Origin: Clostridiales bacterium
GTDB lineage: Bacteria; Bacillota; Clostridia; Ch29
Reading direction: 5' to 3'
Assembly: GCA_012523075.1 (NCBI GenBank)
Contig: JAAYJF010000061.1
Span: 1-59,193, forward strand
Length of the DNA: 59,193 bases
The position numbers and the translations under genes were made by a program. The notes below the pieces were generated by a model, which worked only from the letters and a program-made list of their open reading frames with translations, was not told the DNA's origin and did no database searches. The stretch's first letter is position 1; each line of letters opens with the position of its first letter. Shown here piece after piece: positions 1 through 6,888 of this stretch.

Positions 1-204
1 CTTTGGGCAGGAAAACATATCCGTTGCCACCTCGTTGCCAGACAGGCTCCTAAGAGTAAGGGGCGTTATAAACTCCTCCGCCCGCTTAGTCATCACAACC
101 TTTACCTGGGCACCCTTTTTCCTCAGCCGGCTTACCAGGTCGGCACTTTTATAGGCGGCAATACCGCCGCTTATACCCACCACTATTCTTGTGCCATTAA
201 GCAA
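1..204 (-). CDS. coaBC: CoaBC, N-terminal part (cut by window edge)
   Basis: The first 68 codons are visible; the gene runs off the left end of the window. CoaBC joins cysteine to 4'-phosphopantothenate and decarboxylates the product in coenzyme A synthesis, and the visible part is the flavin-dependent decarboxylase (CoaC) side. The start reads [20 protein letters not shown], the classic glycine-rich FMN-binding opening of this family, followed by a region like [17 protein letters not shown]. No good ATG exists; a TTG at 204-202 is chosen because it puts the family motif at the usual distance, but the purine-rich stretch before it is very close, so the start is uncertain. It follows rpoZ by 14 bases in the usual remA-gmk-rpoZ-coaBC order. 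Confidence 0.85.
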   Translation of the reverse strand, partial: MLNGTRIVVGISGGIAAYKSADLVSRLRKKGAQVKVVMTKRAEEFITPLTLRSLSGNEVATDMFSCPK

Positions 205-218
205 ATCCTTACCCCCCG

Positions 219-425
219 TTACTTTATGCCGTCCTTAGTGTGCACGTATCCGATCTTTCCTTCCTCTATTTCCTTGATGGCCGCAGATACGCTCTTTGTA
301 GCGTCATGCTCATCGCTGCTTAGCTTCTGCTGGTTAAGCTGCCTGGCCCTTTTGGCCGCCAGCGCAACCAGAGTGTACCTGCTGTCGACTTTTTCTAACA
401 GTTTATTTATTGCTGGATACAGCAT
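219..425 (-). CDS. rpoZ: RNA polymerase omega subunit
   Basis: Omega is the small subunit that helps fold and assemble the beta' subunit of RNA polymerase. The 68-residue product opens [20 protein letters not shown] and carries the conserved region [11 protein letters not shown] followed by a lysine- and glutamate-rich middle, as in clostridial omega. A longer frame with a TTG start at 449 exists, but a strong ribosome site (AAGGAGGT) lies inside it, about 7 bases before the ATG at 425, so the ATG is chosen. With this start the gene no longer overlaps gmk. Its place between gmk and coaBC is the standard one. Confidence 0.92.
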   Translation of the reverse strand: MLYPAINKLLEKVDSRYTLVALAAKRARQLNQQKLSSDEHDATKSVSAAIKEIEEGKIGYVHTKDGIK

Positions 426-438
426 TTCCCTTACCTCC

Positions 439-1044
439 TTACTGACCAATGAGTTTCATTTTGAACCTGTCCACCCTGCATTTTTCGGCGGTAATTATTG
501 AACGCAGCTTCTCAACGGCCGTATCAACCCGGTCGTTTATTATGAAATAATTATATCTTGATACGTAGTTGATCTCTTTGTAAGCTGATTCAAACCGGCG
601 GAGTATTTCTTTTTCGTCCTCGGTACCCCGCTTGGTTATCCTTGCCTTTAGCTCCTCCATGGAGGGGGGCAGTATAAACACGAAAACCCCCTCTTTATAC
701 TTTTCCTTGACCTGAAGGGCACCCTGTATGTCTATCTCCAGCAGCACGTCCCTGCCCTGATGCAAGTTCTCCTCCACATACCTTCTCGGAGTACCGTAGT
801 AATTGCCGTAGACTTCCGCGTATTCAATAAACCCGTCCTTGCTTATCATATCCAGGAATTCTTCCCGGGATATAAAAAAATAATTCTTACCGTGAACTTC
901 TCCGTCCCTAGGCAGTCGTGTTGTGTTGGATATTGATACAACTATATCTTTCTTTGTTTCCAGCAGCCCTTTGCAAATGGTTCCTTTGCCCGCCCCGGAG
1001 GGGCCGGATACTACTACAAGCAGGCCTCTTCCTTCCATACTCAT
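439..1044 (-). CDS. gmk: Guanylate kinase
   Basis: Phosphorylates GMP (and dGMP) to GDP with ATP in purine nucleotide metabolism. The 201-residue length is normal. The P-loop GPSGAGKG is at residues 14-21. The GMP-binding region follows ([20 protein letters not shown]), then a [10 protein letters not shown] segment and the lid-type sequence [13 protein letters not shown]. The ATG overlaps the remA stop in an ATGA, which points to translational coupling. Part of the remA-gmk-rpoZ-coaBC operon. Confidence 0.96.
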   Translation of the reverse strand: MSMEGRGLLVVVSGPSGAGKGTICKGLLETKKDIVVSISNTTRLPRDGEVHGKNYFFISREEFLDMISKDGFIEYAEVYGNYYGTPRRYVEENLHQGRDVLLEIDIQGALQVKEKYKEGVFVFILPPSMEELKARITKRGTEDEKEILRRFESAYKEINYVSRYNYFIINDRVDTAVEKLRSIITAEKCRVDRFKMKLIGQ

Positions 1045-1319
1045 TCACTGCCCACCGTACTGTCCGAGGTATCCTTTGTGGACAGCCTGTGTGCAACGGT
1101 CTCCGGCTGAACTGCCGAAAGAATAATATGATCGCTGTCGGTAATTATTACGGCCCTGGTCCGCCTGCCATAGGTAGCGTCAATCAGCATGCCACGCTCC
1201 CTCGCGTCCTGGATTATTCTCTTTATTGGCGCCGATTCCGGGCTTACTATTGCTATAAGCCTGTTTGCCGAAACCATATTCCCAAACCCTATATTTATAA
1301 GCTTCATGTCCACTGCCAA
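1041..1319 (-). CDS. remA: RemA-like biofilm/matrix regulator (DUF370)
   Basis: A 92-residue protein of the RemA/YlzA family (DUF370). In Bacillus subtilis RemA is a DNA-binding activator of extracellular matrix and osmoprotection genes that forms ring-like oligomers. Family hallmarks seen are [20 protein letters not shown] near the N-terminus and [20 protein letters not shown] in the middle. It lies 6 bases after yicC and overlaps gmk by 4 bases. Which genes it controls here cannot be told from the window. Confidence 0.9.
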   Translation of the reverse strand: MAVDMKLINIGFGNMVSANRLIAIVSPESAPIKRIIQDARERGMLIDATYGRRTRAVIITDSDHIILSAVQPETVAHRLSTKDTSDSTVGSE

Positions 1320-1325
1320 ACCTCC

Positions 1326-2219
1326 CTATTCAATATTTTGGATTTGCTCCCTAACCTTTTCAAGCTGGGACTTTATCTCGATGACCGCCTTGGAAATATG
1401 TAAATCATTAGCCTTGGAACCTATCGTGTTTACCTCCCGGTGCATCTCCTGCACCAGAAAATCAAGCTTCCTTCCTATAGTACCTCCACCGTCTAGTATA
1501 TCATGCATCTGTGAAGCGTGACTCCTTAACCGGACCAGTTCTTCATCGATATTGCTCCTGTCCGCGAATATCAATACCTCCTGGTAAACCCTATCACTGT
1601 CAAGGTCTATCCCGTCGGCAAGGACTTCCAGTCTCTTCTCCAGCCTGTCCCGGTATTCCTCTACTATAAATGCTGCCCTTTTTTCTATTTCCGATACTTC
1701 TTTGTCTATGGTTTCCAGCTTTTTTAGTATGTCCTGCTTTAGGTTTTGGCCCTCCTGCCTGCGCATGTCTACAAGTATATCCACAGCCTGCTCCAGGGCG
1801 CAAGAAAACTTCTGCCACAGCTTTTCTTCGTCTGATTCCTCCTGTTTTGCCATTACAACATCCGGAAAGGTAGCAATTAGCGAAAAGGGTATGTCACCCT
1901 TATGGCCCAGGTCTTCCTTCAGTTCCTTCAAGGCATTGTAATAGGTCCGCGCCAGCTGGCTGTTCACCTTGACATCCTGCTCCTTTAGCTCCCAGCTGTC
2001 GTAGGAGACATACACGTCCACCCTGCCCCTGGATACCCGAGACTGCACATATCGCCTTATCCTGTCCTCCAAAAAGGATAGGTTTTTGGGCATTCTTATT
2101 GAAAAATCGCTATACCTATGGTTTACCGAACGGACTTCCACCGATATGGACGTGTTCCCTGTGCTAAACTCTCCTCTGCCAAATCCGGTCATACTGTTTA
2201 CCATTTTTGTTTTGTCCAT
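1326..2219 (-). CDS. yicC: YicC-family endoribonuclease
   Basis: A 297-residue YicC/YloC protein. The family has endoribonuclease activity and affects small-RNA decay in Escherichia coli; the role in Firmicutes is less clear. The conserved N-terminal block NSMTGFGRGEF is followed by VEVRSVNHRYSDFSIRMP, and the C-terminal DUF1732 block LDFLVQEMHREVNTIGSKA is also present. The start ATG at 2219 has a purine-rich AGGGGAAGG right before it; a later ATG would shorten the protein by 5 residues. It is first in the remA-gmk-rpoZ-coaBC transcription unit. Confidence 0.92.
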   Translation of the reverse strand: MDKTKMVNSMTGFGRGEFSTGNTSISVEVRSVNHRYSDFSIRMPKNLSFLEDRIRRYVQSRVSRGRVDVYVSYDSWELKEQDVKVNSQLARTYYNALKELKEDLGHKGDIPFSLIATFPDVVMAKQEESDEEKLWQKFSCALEQAVDILVDMRRQEGQNLKQDILKKLETIDKEVSEIEKRAAFIVEEYRDRLEKRLEVLADGIDLDSDRVYQEVLIFADRSNIDEELVRLRSHASQMHDILDGGGTIGRKLDFLVQEMHREVNTIGSKANDLHISKAVIEIKSQLEKVREQIQNIE

Positions 2220-2487
2220 CCTTCCCCTGTTCCTGCATTGCTTACACCCTTACCCCCTTAATTTAACACATTTTTCTAACTTTGCAAAGGATAAATTTCC
2301 CCTGAAAGCCTTCCGGGCAAGACGTCCGGAGCGGGACCCTACATAAGCACCCCACCGCCTGGCCCCCAGCTTATAAAAAGCTCCCCAAGTTGCAGCTTAG
2401 CCCTTACCCTTTACCATGTTTTTTCAAAGGTTGATAACACAGCTGCGGCGGCGCAGCAGCCGGTACCGCGGTCAAGGGCGCTACCCT

Positions 2488-2516
2488 ATTATACACTATA
2501 ATATTATACTGCAAAA
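2488..2516 (-). promoter_or_regulatory. Candidate sigma-A promoter for yicC operon
   Basis: On the minus strand a perfect -10 TATAAT (2493-2488) with a preceding TG lies 17 bases after a weak -35 TTTTGC (2516-2511). It points towards yicC. The leader would be about 270 bases. Confidence 0.4.
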
Positions 2517-2551
2517 CTGTCGCTGAAAACAGGGATAGCAAAGGGCTACGG

Positions 2552-2580
2552 TTTTATTTTGCTCCGTCAAATGCTATACT
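2552..2580 (+). promoter_or_regulatory. Candidate extended -10 promoter for rqcH
   Basis: TGCTATACT (2572-2580) is an extended -10 element. The -35 at 17 bases spacing (TTTTAT) is weak. The rqcH ATG follows 29 bases after the -10, with AGGTGAT as ribosome site. Confidence 0.45.
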
Positions 2581-2608
2581 AGATTTAAAAACAACTGCAG
2601 GTGATAAA

Positions 2609-4363
2609 ATGGCTTTAGACGGATACACCATGAGATGCCTTGCCATAGAACTTAGAAAGAGCCTGATAAACGGGCGTATAGAGAAGATATACCAGCCCCG
2701 GAGGGACACCCTTTTGTTCCACCTACGCACCGGCAATGGCCGTGAAAGGCTGCTTATATCGGCCAGCCCTTCAAACCCCAGAATACACCTCACCGGTGAG
2801 GGCGCTGCCGGACAGCAGCACCCCCCGATGTTCTGTATGCTTTTGAGAAAGGTCCTGCAGGGGGGCACAATAGTCTCGATAGAACAGCACGGGATGGACC
2901 GGGTGCTGGAGTTTACCATAAGGGCTACCGACCAGCTGGGTGAGCGGGGGCTAAAGAGACTTGTATGCGAGATAATGGGCCGGCACAGCAATATCATTCT
3001 GCTGGAGCAAGGCGGTAACATAATTGATTCAGTAAAAAGGGTCACCGACCAGATGAGTTCCTACAGGCACATTTTCCCCGGCATGGAATACAAGCCCCCG
3101 CCGTCCCAGGCAAAGCTGGATATTTCGGGCGCAGACATCGGTGCCCTGGAACGCACCCTTTCATTGCATTTAGGAACCTTGGCCCATAAGGCGGTATCCG
3201 GTGCCCTGGAAGGGATGGGTAAAATAATGGCCCGGGAATTATGCATAAGGGCCGGCACAGACCCGGATAGGCTACTGGAGGAATCTTCAGTACTGTCCCT
3301 TGTTAATGCTGCCCTCGGCCTTTCGAGCATCCTTGAAAAGGGAGACTTTTATCCCGTTATATATTACAAGGATAGGGAGGCTTTTGAATTTTCCCCGATA
3401 CTGCTTACCCATCTAAGCCTTCCCTACAGAAAGCAGCCCAGTATAAACACCATGCTGGATAGCTTTTTCCGTGAAAGGACCGAAACTGAGACCGTTAACC
3501 ATCAGAAAGACAACCTCCTGAGGGTGGTAAACGACCTCACCGAAAAAAACCGGAAAAAACTTGGTAACCGGCTACAGGAGGAAAGGGCCGCTAGCGACAA
3601 ACACCACTACAGGCTCTACGGCGAACTTATTACCGCAAACCTGTACCGCCTGAAGGAGAAAACCGGCCTTGCGGTGTTGGAGGACTATACCAAGCCGTGT
3701 TCACCTGTTGTTAAGATAGAACTGGACCCGGACCTCACCCCGCTACAAAACGCCAATAGGTTTTTTGAAGAGTACAGCCACGCAAAAAGGACGCTGGCCA
3801 ATTTGAAGAAACTAATCCGCCAGGCCAAGGAGGAAATTGACTACCTGGAGGGCCTTTCATACAGCATAGAAAGCTGTACAAGTATTGATGAACTGCAGGA
3901 AATAAGGCTTGAATTGGAACGGGGTGGATATGTAAAGCCCGCAAAGGCCGTCACCAAACAAGGCAGACAAAAAGAGGCACCCACTTCAAGGCCCCTGGCC
4001 TTTAGGTCCCAGGACGGCTTTGCCATATACGTGGGACGCAACAACCGGCAGAACGATTACCTGGTCCAAAGGTATGCCAGGAAGGACGACCTGTGGCTGC
4101 ACACAAAGGACATACCCGGCTCCCATGTGCTAATTAGGAGCGAGGGCAAGGAAATCCCCGGCACAACGCTGTACCAGGCGGCGCTGCTGGCCGCATACAA
4201 CAGCAAAGCCCGCCAGTCGGGCAGTGTGCCCGTTGACTATACTCTGGTAAAATACGTATCCAAGCCCACCGGGGCAAAGCCAGGTTTTGTGATATACAAA
4301 AGCCAGAAAACGGTGTTTGTGACTCCGGACAAGGATGAAATAGACCGGATAGAAATGCTCTAG
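2609..4363 (+). CDS. rqcH: RqcH / NFACT ribosome quality control factor
   Basis: 584 residues, the bacterial NEMF/Rqc2 homologue (older name: fibronectin-binding protein A-like). It binds obstructed 50S subunits and recruits tRNA-Ala so that stalled peptides receive alanine tails for degradation. The NFACT-N domain starts at the N-terminus (MALDGYTMRCLAIELRKSL). Asp97-Arg98 in QHGMDRVLEF match the DR motif needed for tailing. A long helical, charged middle follows (about 285-430). The C-terminal NFACT-R domain holds DDLWLHTKDIPGSHVLIRS and a VKYVSKPTGAKPG tail. The ATG at 2609 has AGGTGAT upstream. It is the only intact plus-strand gene in the window, transcribed divergently from yicC and convergently with the rluD-type gene. 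Confidence 0.94.
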   Translation: MALDGYTMRCLAIELRKSLINGRIEKIYQPRRDTLLFHLRTGNGRERLLISASPSNPRIHLTGEGAAGQQHPPMFCMLLRKVLQGGTIVSIEQHGMDRVLEFTIRATDQLGERGLKRLVCEIMGRHSNIILLEQGGNIIDSVKRVTDQMSSYRHIFPGMEYKPPPSQAKLDISGADIGALERTLSLHLGTLAHKAVSGALEGMGKIMARELCIRAGTDPDRLLEESSVLSLVNAALGLSSILEKGDFYPVIYYKDREAFEFSPILLTHLSLPYRKQPSINTMLDSFFRERTETETVNHQKDNLLRVVNDLTEKNRKKLGNRLQEERAASDKHHYRLYGELITANLYRLKEKTGLAVLEDYTKPCSPVVKIELDPDLTPLQNANRFFEEYSHAKRTLANLKKLIRQAKEEIDYLEGLSYSIESCTSIDELQEIRLELERGGYVKPAKAVTKQGRQKEAPTSRPLAFRSQDGFAIYVGRNNRQNDYLVQRYARKDDLWLHTKDIPGSHVLIRSEGKEIPGTTLYQAALLAAYNSKARQSGSVPVDYTLVKYVSKPTGAKPGFVIYKSQKTVFVTPDKDEIDRIEML

Positions 4364-4381
4364 AGCTAGCCTTTGTCCGGT

Positions 4382-5281
4382 CTACAGACTGTCAATTACC
4401 CTTTGGAAATGCCCGGGCAGCGGTGCCCGGAACTCGACATATTCGCCCTTTTCCGGGTGAATAAAGCCCAGCACCGCGGCGTGCAGCATAAGGCTTTCCA
4501 CTTCCAGGTCCCCCGGCCTGCCGTATTTGGGGTCCCCCACAACGGGACGGCCTATATAGTGCATGTGCACCCTTATCTGGTGGGTCCTGCCTGTCTCCAG
4601 CCTTGCCTCGACAAGGGTATATCCCCGGAACCTATTTATCACCTTGAAATGGGTTACGGCGGATCGAGAATTCCTAGCCACCACCGCCATCCTTTTCCGG
4701 TCTACGGGATGCCGGCCTATGGGAGCTTCTATGGTACCCCCGTCCTCCTCAATCTCTCCCTTAACAAGGGCTATATACTTTCTGGTAATACTGTGGTCCT
4801 TAAGCTGCCGTGCAAGGTGCCGGTGGACCCTTTCGTTCTTTGCCACCACCAAAAGCCCGGTGGTATCCTTGTCTATCCTATGCACTATCCCCGGCCGCAG
4901 TTTATCGTTAAACTGTGATAGGCTGTCACAGTGGTGAAGTAGCGCGTTTACCAGCGTACCGGTCCTGTGGCCGGGGGCTGGATGCACCACCATACCGGCG
5001 GGTTTGTTTATTACAATAAGAGAATGGTCTTCATATACAACGTCCAGCGGAATAGCGGCGGCTTCCACCGTAGGCCTTTGGAGCCTAGGGATTACAGCCT
5101 TTATTCTGTCACCCTTTTTTACCCTGTAGTTGCTTTTTGCCGGCCTGTCGTTGACGTTTACAAGGTCCCTCTCTATTAGCTTTTGAACGGAGGAACGGGA
5201 ATGGCCGGGCATATTATCCGCAAGAAAGCTGTCCAGCCTGCCGCCGTCCTCCCTTTGAACCACCATTTCAAATTTTTCCAT
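4382..5281 (-). CDS. RluA/RluD-family 23S rRNA pseudouridine synthase
   Basis: 299 residues. Converts uridines in large-subunit rRNA to pseudouridine. An N-terminal S4 RNA-binding domain (about 14-70, GRLDSFLADNMPGHSRSSVQ) precedes the catalytic domain, with the signature GIVHRIDKDTTGLLVV and catalytic Asp137. The C-terminal GRTHQIRVHMHYIGRPVVGD block is typical of the family. It resembles YlyB of Bacillus, the usual neighbour of lspA. Its ATG overlaps the lspA stop by one base (TAATG), suggesting coupled translation. The exact target uridine cannot be read from sequence. Confidence 0.9.
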   Translation of the reverse strand: MEKFEMVVQREDGGRLDSFLADNMPGHSRSSVQKLIERDLVNVNDRPAKSNYRVKKGDRIKAVIPRLQRPTVEAAAIPLDVVYEDHSLIVINKPAGMVVHPAPGHRTGTLVNALLHHCDSLSQFNDKLRPGIVHRIDKDTTGLLVVAKNERVHRHLARQLKDHSITRKYIALVKGEIEEDGGTIEAPIGRHPVDRKRMAVVARNSRSAVTHFKVINRFRGYTLVEARLETGRTHQIRVHMHYIGRPVVGDPKYGRPGDLEVESLMLHAAVLGFIHPEKGEYVEFRAPLPGHFQRVIDSL

Positions 5282-5721
5282 TATTTTATTCCCTCACCCT
5301 TTACAACCACCAAATATCCAAGCAACACAGCTCCTACCACCACACAACTGTCCGCCACATTGAACACTGGCCATACCCTGAAGTCCAGAAAGTCCACCAC
5401 GTAGCCCAGCCATAACCTGTCTATCAGATTGCCTATGGCACCGCCCAGTATAAGTGCCAGAGAAATCCGCATATATCGGCTTGCGTCTTTCATGCTCCAG
5501 ATAAGGTAGACCAGTACAATAGATACCAGTATAACGGCGGGTATAAAAAACCAATTTTTGCCCTGGAGCATCCCGAAGGCCGCTCCGGTGTTTTCCACGT
5601 AGGTAAGATGGAATACCCCATTAATCACCGGTACCGTTCCAAGCGGCACCAGGTACTGCAGGCATAAAAACTTGGTAACCCTGTCCGCAACTAGAACCGC
5701 AATAACAACAATCCACGTCAT
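5281..5721 (-). CDS. lspA: Lipoprotein signal peptidase II
   Basis: 146-residue integral membrane aspartic protease that cuts the signal peptide of diacylglyceryl-modified prolipoproteins. Four hydrophobic segments are visible. The conserved motifs are NTGAAFG (44-50), GGAIGNLIDR with catalytic Asp101, and FNVAD with catalytic Asp124. Its partner lgt is also in the window, at 47373. It sits between a yteA-like gene and an rluD-type gene, the common Firmicute arrangement. Confidence 0.95.
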   Translation of the reverse strand: MTWIVVIAVLVADRVTKFLCLQYLVPLGTVPVINGVFHLTYVENTGAAFGMLQGKNWFFIPAVILVSIVLVYLIWSMKDASRYMRISLALILGGAIGNLIDRLWLGYVVDFLDFRVWPVFNVADSCVVVGAVLLGYLVVVKGEGIK

Positions 5722-5793
5722 AAAATACCCCCTGAAGGTTTACTCGGTAATACTAAGATTTTATCACAAACCCAGGCGGCTTAAAATAGATTA

Positions 5794-6441
5794 TTATTCT
5801 TCTTCATAGTCATCCGGAAGCTGTTTTTTATAGTAGCGGTTGCTCAGCGCATCAATATCCTCCACCAGCCCTGCTGGTATTTCATCCCAAAGGCCCCCAT
5901 CGTCCCCGGTCTGGTCGCTGGGGTCGTCCTCCCTTCGGTTGTACCGCGCCACCGCCTGCCAGCTGTCCTCTCCGTCGAATATTACCCGCTGGTCCCTGGC
6001 GCTTCTTTCCCTGTTGTAGGGATAGTTCAGCGTCTCTTCCTCCACCGGCCTTCCCTCCATAACCCTTTCCCTGGAAAGCCTTGTGTCGTGGGAGCAGTTT
6101 AGGCACAGGTCAGCCTCCGGCTGCGTCTCCAACCGGCCGAGGGCAATCTCGCTGTCGCAAAGCCTGCACCTGCCGTACTCTCCCCTCTCAATGCGTTCCA
6201 GTGCCTGTTCTATCTGGTTAATCCTATGCAGTTCCTGTTTTCTTAGCGCCATGTTTTTCTCCATTTCATAGGTCTCACTGCCTATGTCCGCGGGGTGGTT
6301 ATCGTAAACCGATAGTTCGCTCAAATATTCCGGTTGTGCATCGGGAAAATTGTTGTTTTCAATCTTGTCCAAGGTCCTTTGCGCCTCTTCCCTCTTTTGT
6401 ACAAGCCTTTGCTTCAAGTTTTCAAGTGTCGCCGAATTCAT
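5794..6441 (-). CDS. YteA-like DksA/TraR zinc-finger protein
   Basis: 215 residues with a DksA/TraR C4 zinc finger (Cys92, Cys95, Cys113, Cys116, in RCRLCDSEI and DLCLNCS). The N-terminal helical part carries the motif YDNHPADIGSETYEMEK, found in the Firmicute YteA family that is annotated as sporulation-linked. DksA-type proteins act through the RNA polymerase secondary channel, but whether YteA does so is not established. The acidic C-terminus ends in DDYEEE. It lies between the DUF5665 gene and lspA. Confidence 0.82.
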   Translation of the reverse strand: MNSATLENLKQRLVQKREEAQRTLDKIENNNFPDAQPEYLSELSVYDNHPADIGSETYEMEKNMALRKQELHRINQIEQALERIERGEYGRCRLCDSEIALGRLETQPEADLCLNCSHDTRLSRERVMEGRPVEEETLNYPYNRERSARDQRVIFDGEDSWQAVARYNRREDDPSDQTGDDGGLWDEIPAGLVEDIDALSNRYYKKQLPDDYEEE

Positions 6442-6458
6442 GGCTAGCCTCCTTTGAT

Positions 6459-6749
6459 TTACATGCTTCGATTAACAAGCTTTATAAGCTCCGCGATAAA
6501 ATCTCCGATAAGGGGCAGGTTTAATACCACAAGCCTTCTTAAAACCAGTATGACCAAGGCCCCAAGAATCGAAAAACCAACGGCCAGGCCAAGACCCCTG
6601 GCAAGCCCCGCGGCAAAGTTCAATGCCAGCAGTCTCCTGGGATCCTCCATCAGATTTACGTATTCCATTATTTTCGACTTTTCAAGGCTTATAGACAGCT
6701 GTTGTATTTTATTGCCAAGCTTTTTTATTTCTTTGCTTTGGTTCTCCAT
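6459..6749 (-). CDS. DUF5665-type small membrane protein
   Basis: 96 residues. An N-terminal amphipathic or coiled-coil segment (ENQSKEIKKLGNKIQQLSIS) is followed by one or two hydrophobic segments with glycine motifs (LNFAAGLARGLGLAVGFSIL) and a short hydrophobic tail. This pattern fits the uncharacterised DUF5665 family common in Clostridia. No enzymatic residues are evident. It lies downstream of ileS after a hairpin and just upstream of the yteA-like gene. Confidence 0.7.
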   Translation of the reverse strand: MENQSKEIKKLGNKIQQLSISLEKSKIMEYVNLMEDPRRLLALNFAAGLARGLGLAVGFSILGALVILVLRRLVVLNLPLIGDFIAELIKLVNRSM

Positions 6750-6845
6750 ACCCCATCCCCCTGTGAATTAATTTTCCCATACCCGTCCAAACTGATACGC
6801 AAACAAAAAAAAGAAAGCGCTATGCGACGCCTTATCAATATGCAC

Positions 6846-6872
6846 AAACCAGGGGGACTGTCCCCCTGGTTT
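6846..6872. repeat. Perfect 12-bp hairpin, possible ileS terminator
   Basis: AAACCAGGGGGA and TCCCCCTGGTTT pair perfectly around a 3-base loop, 17 bases after the ileS stop. A partial third copy (CCCCTGGTTT) follows at 6874-6883. There is no good T-run on the minus strand, so the terminator role is uncertain. Hairpins of the GGGGACAGTCCCC kind are scattered in many clostridial genomes. Confidence 0.6.
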
Positions 6873-6888
6873 GCCCCTGGTTTACTGG

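Larger units (their letters stand above)
2220..2608. other. Divergent intergenic region between yicC and rqcH
   Basis: 389 bases with no gene. It holds candidate promoters for both flanking genes, listed separately, and a short perfect hairpin GCTGCG / CGCAGC at 2442-2457 with a 4-base loop and no T-run, so it is not an evident terminator. The yicC side leaves a long leader of about 270 bases; no known riboswitch pattern was recognised in it. Confidence 0.6.

Noticed and set aside
439-449. Overlap of rpoZ and gmk from a TTG start at 449
   Set aside because: The AAGGAGGT ribosome site lies within that extension and points to the ATG at 425, so the genes do not overlap.
2220-2480. Riboswitch in the long leader before yicC
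   Set aside because: No conserved motif was recognised; only a short GC hairpin without a T-run.
4373-4918. Plus-strand open frames opposite the rluD-type gene, ileS and murE
   Set aside because: They lie wholly within strong minus-strand genes, have no ribosome sites or domains, and their composition is that of antisense frames.
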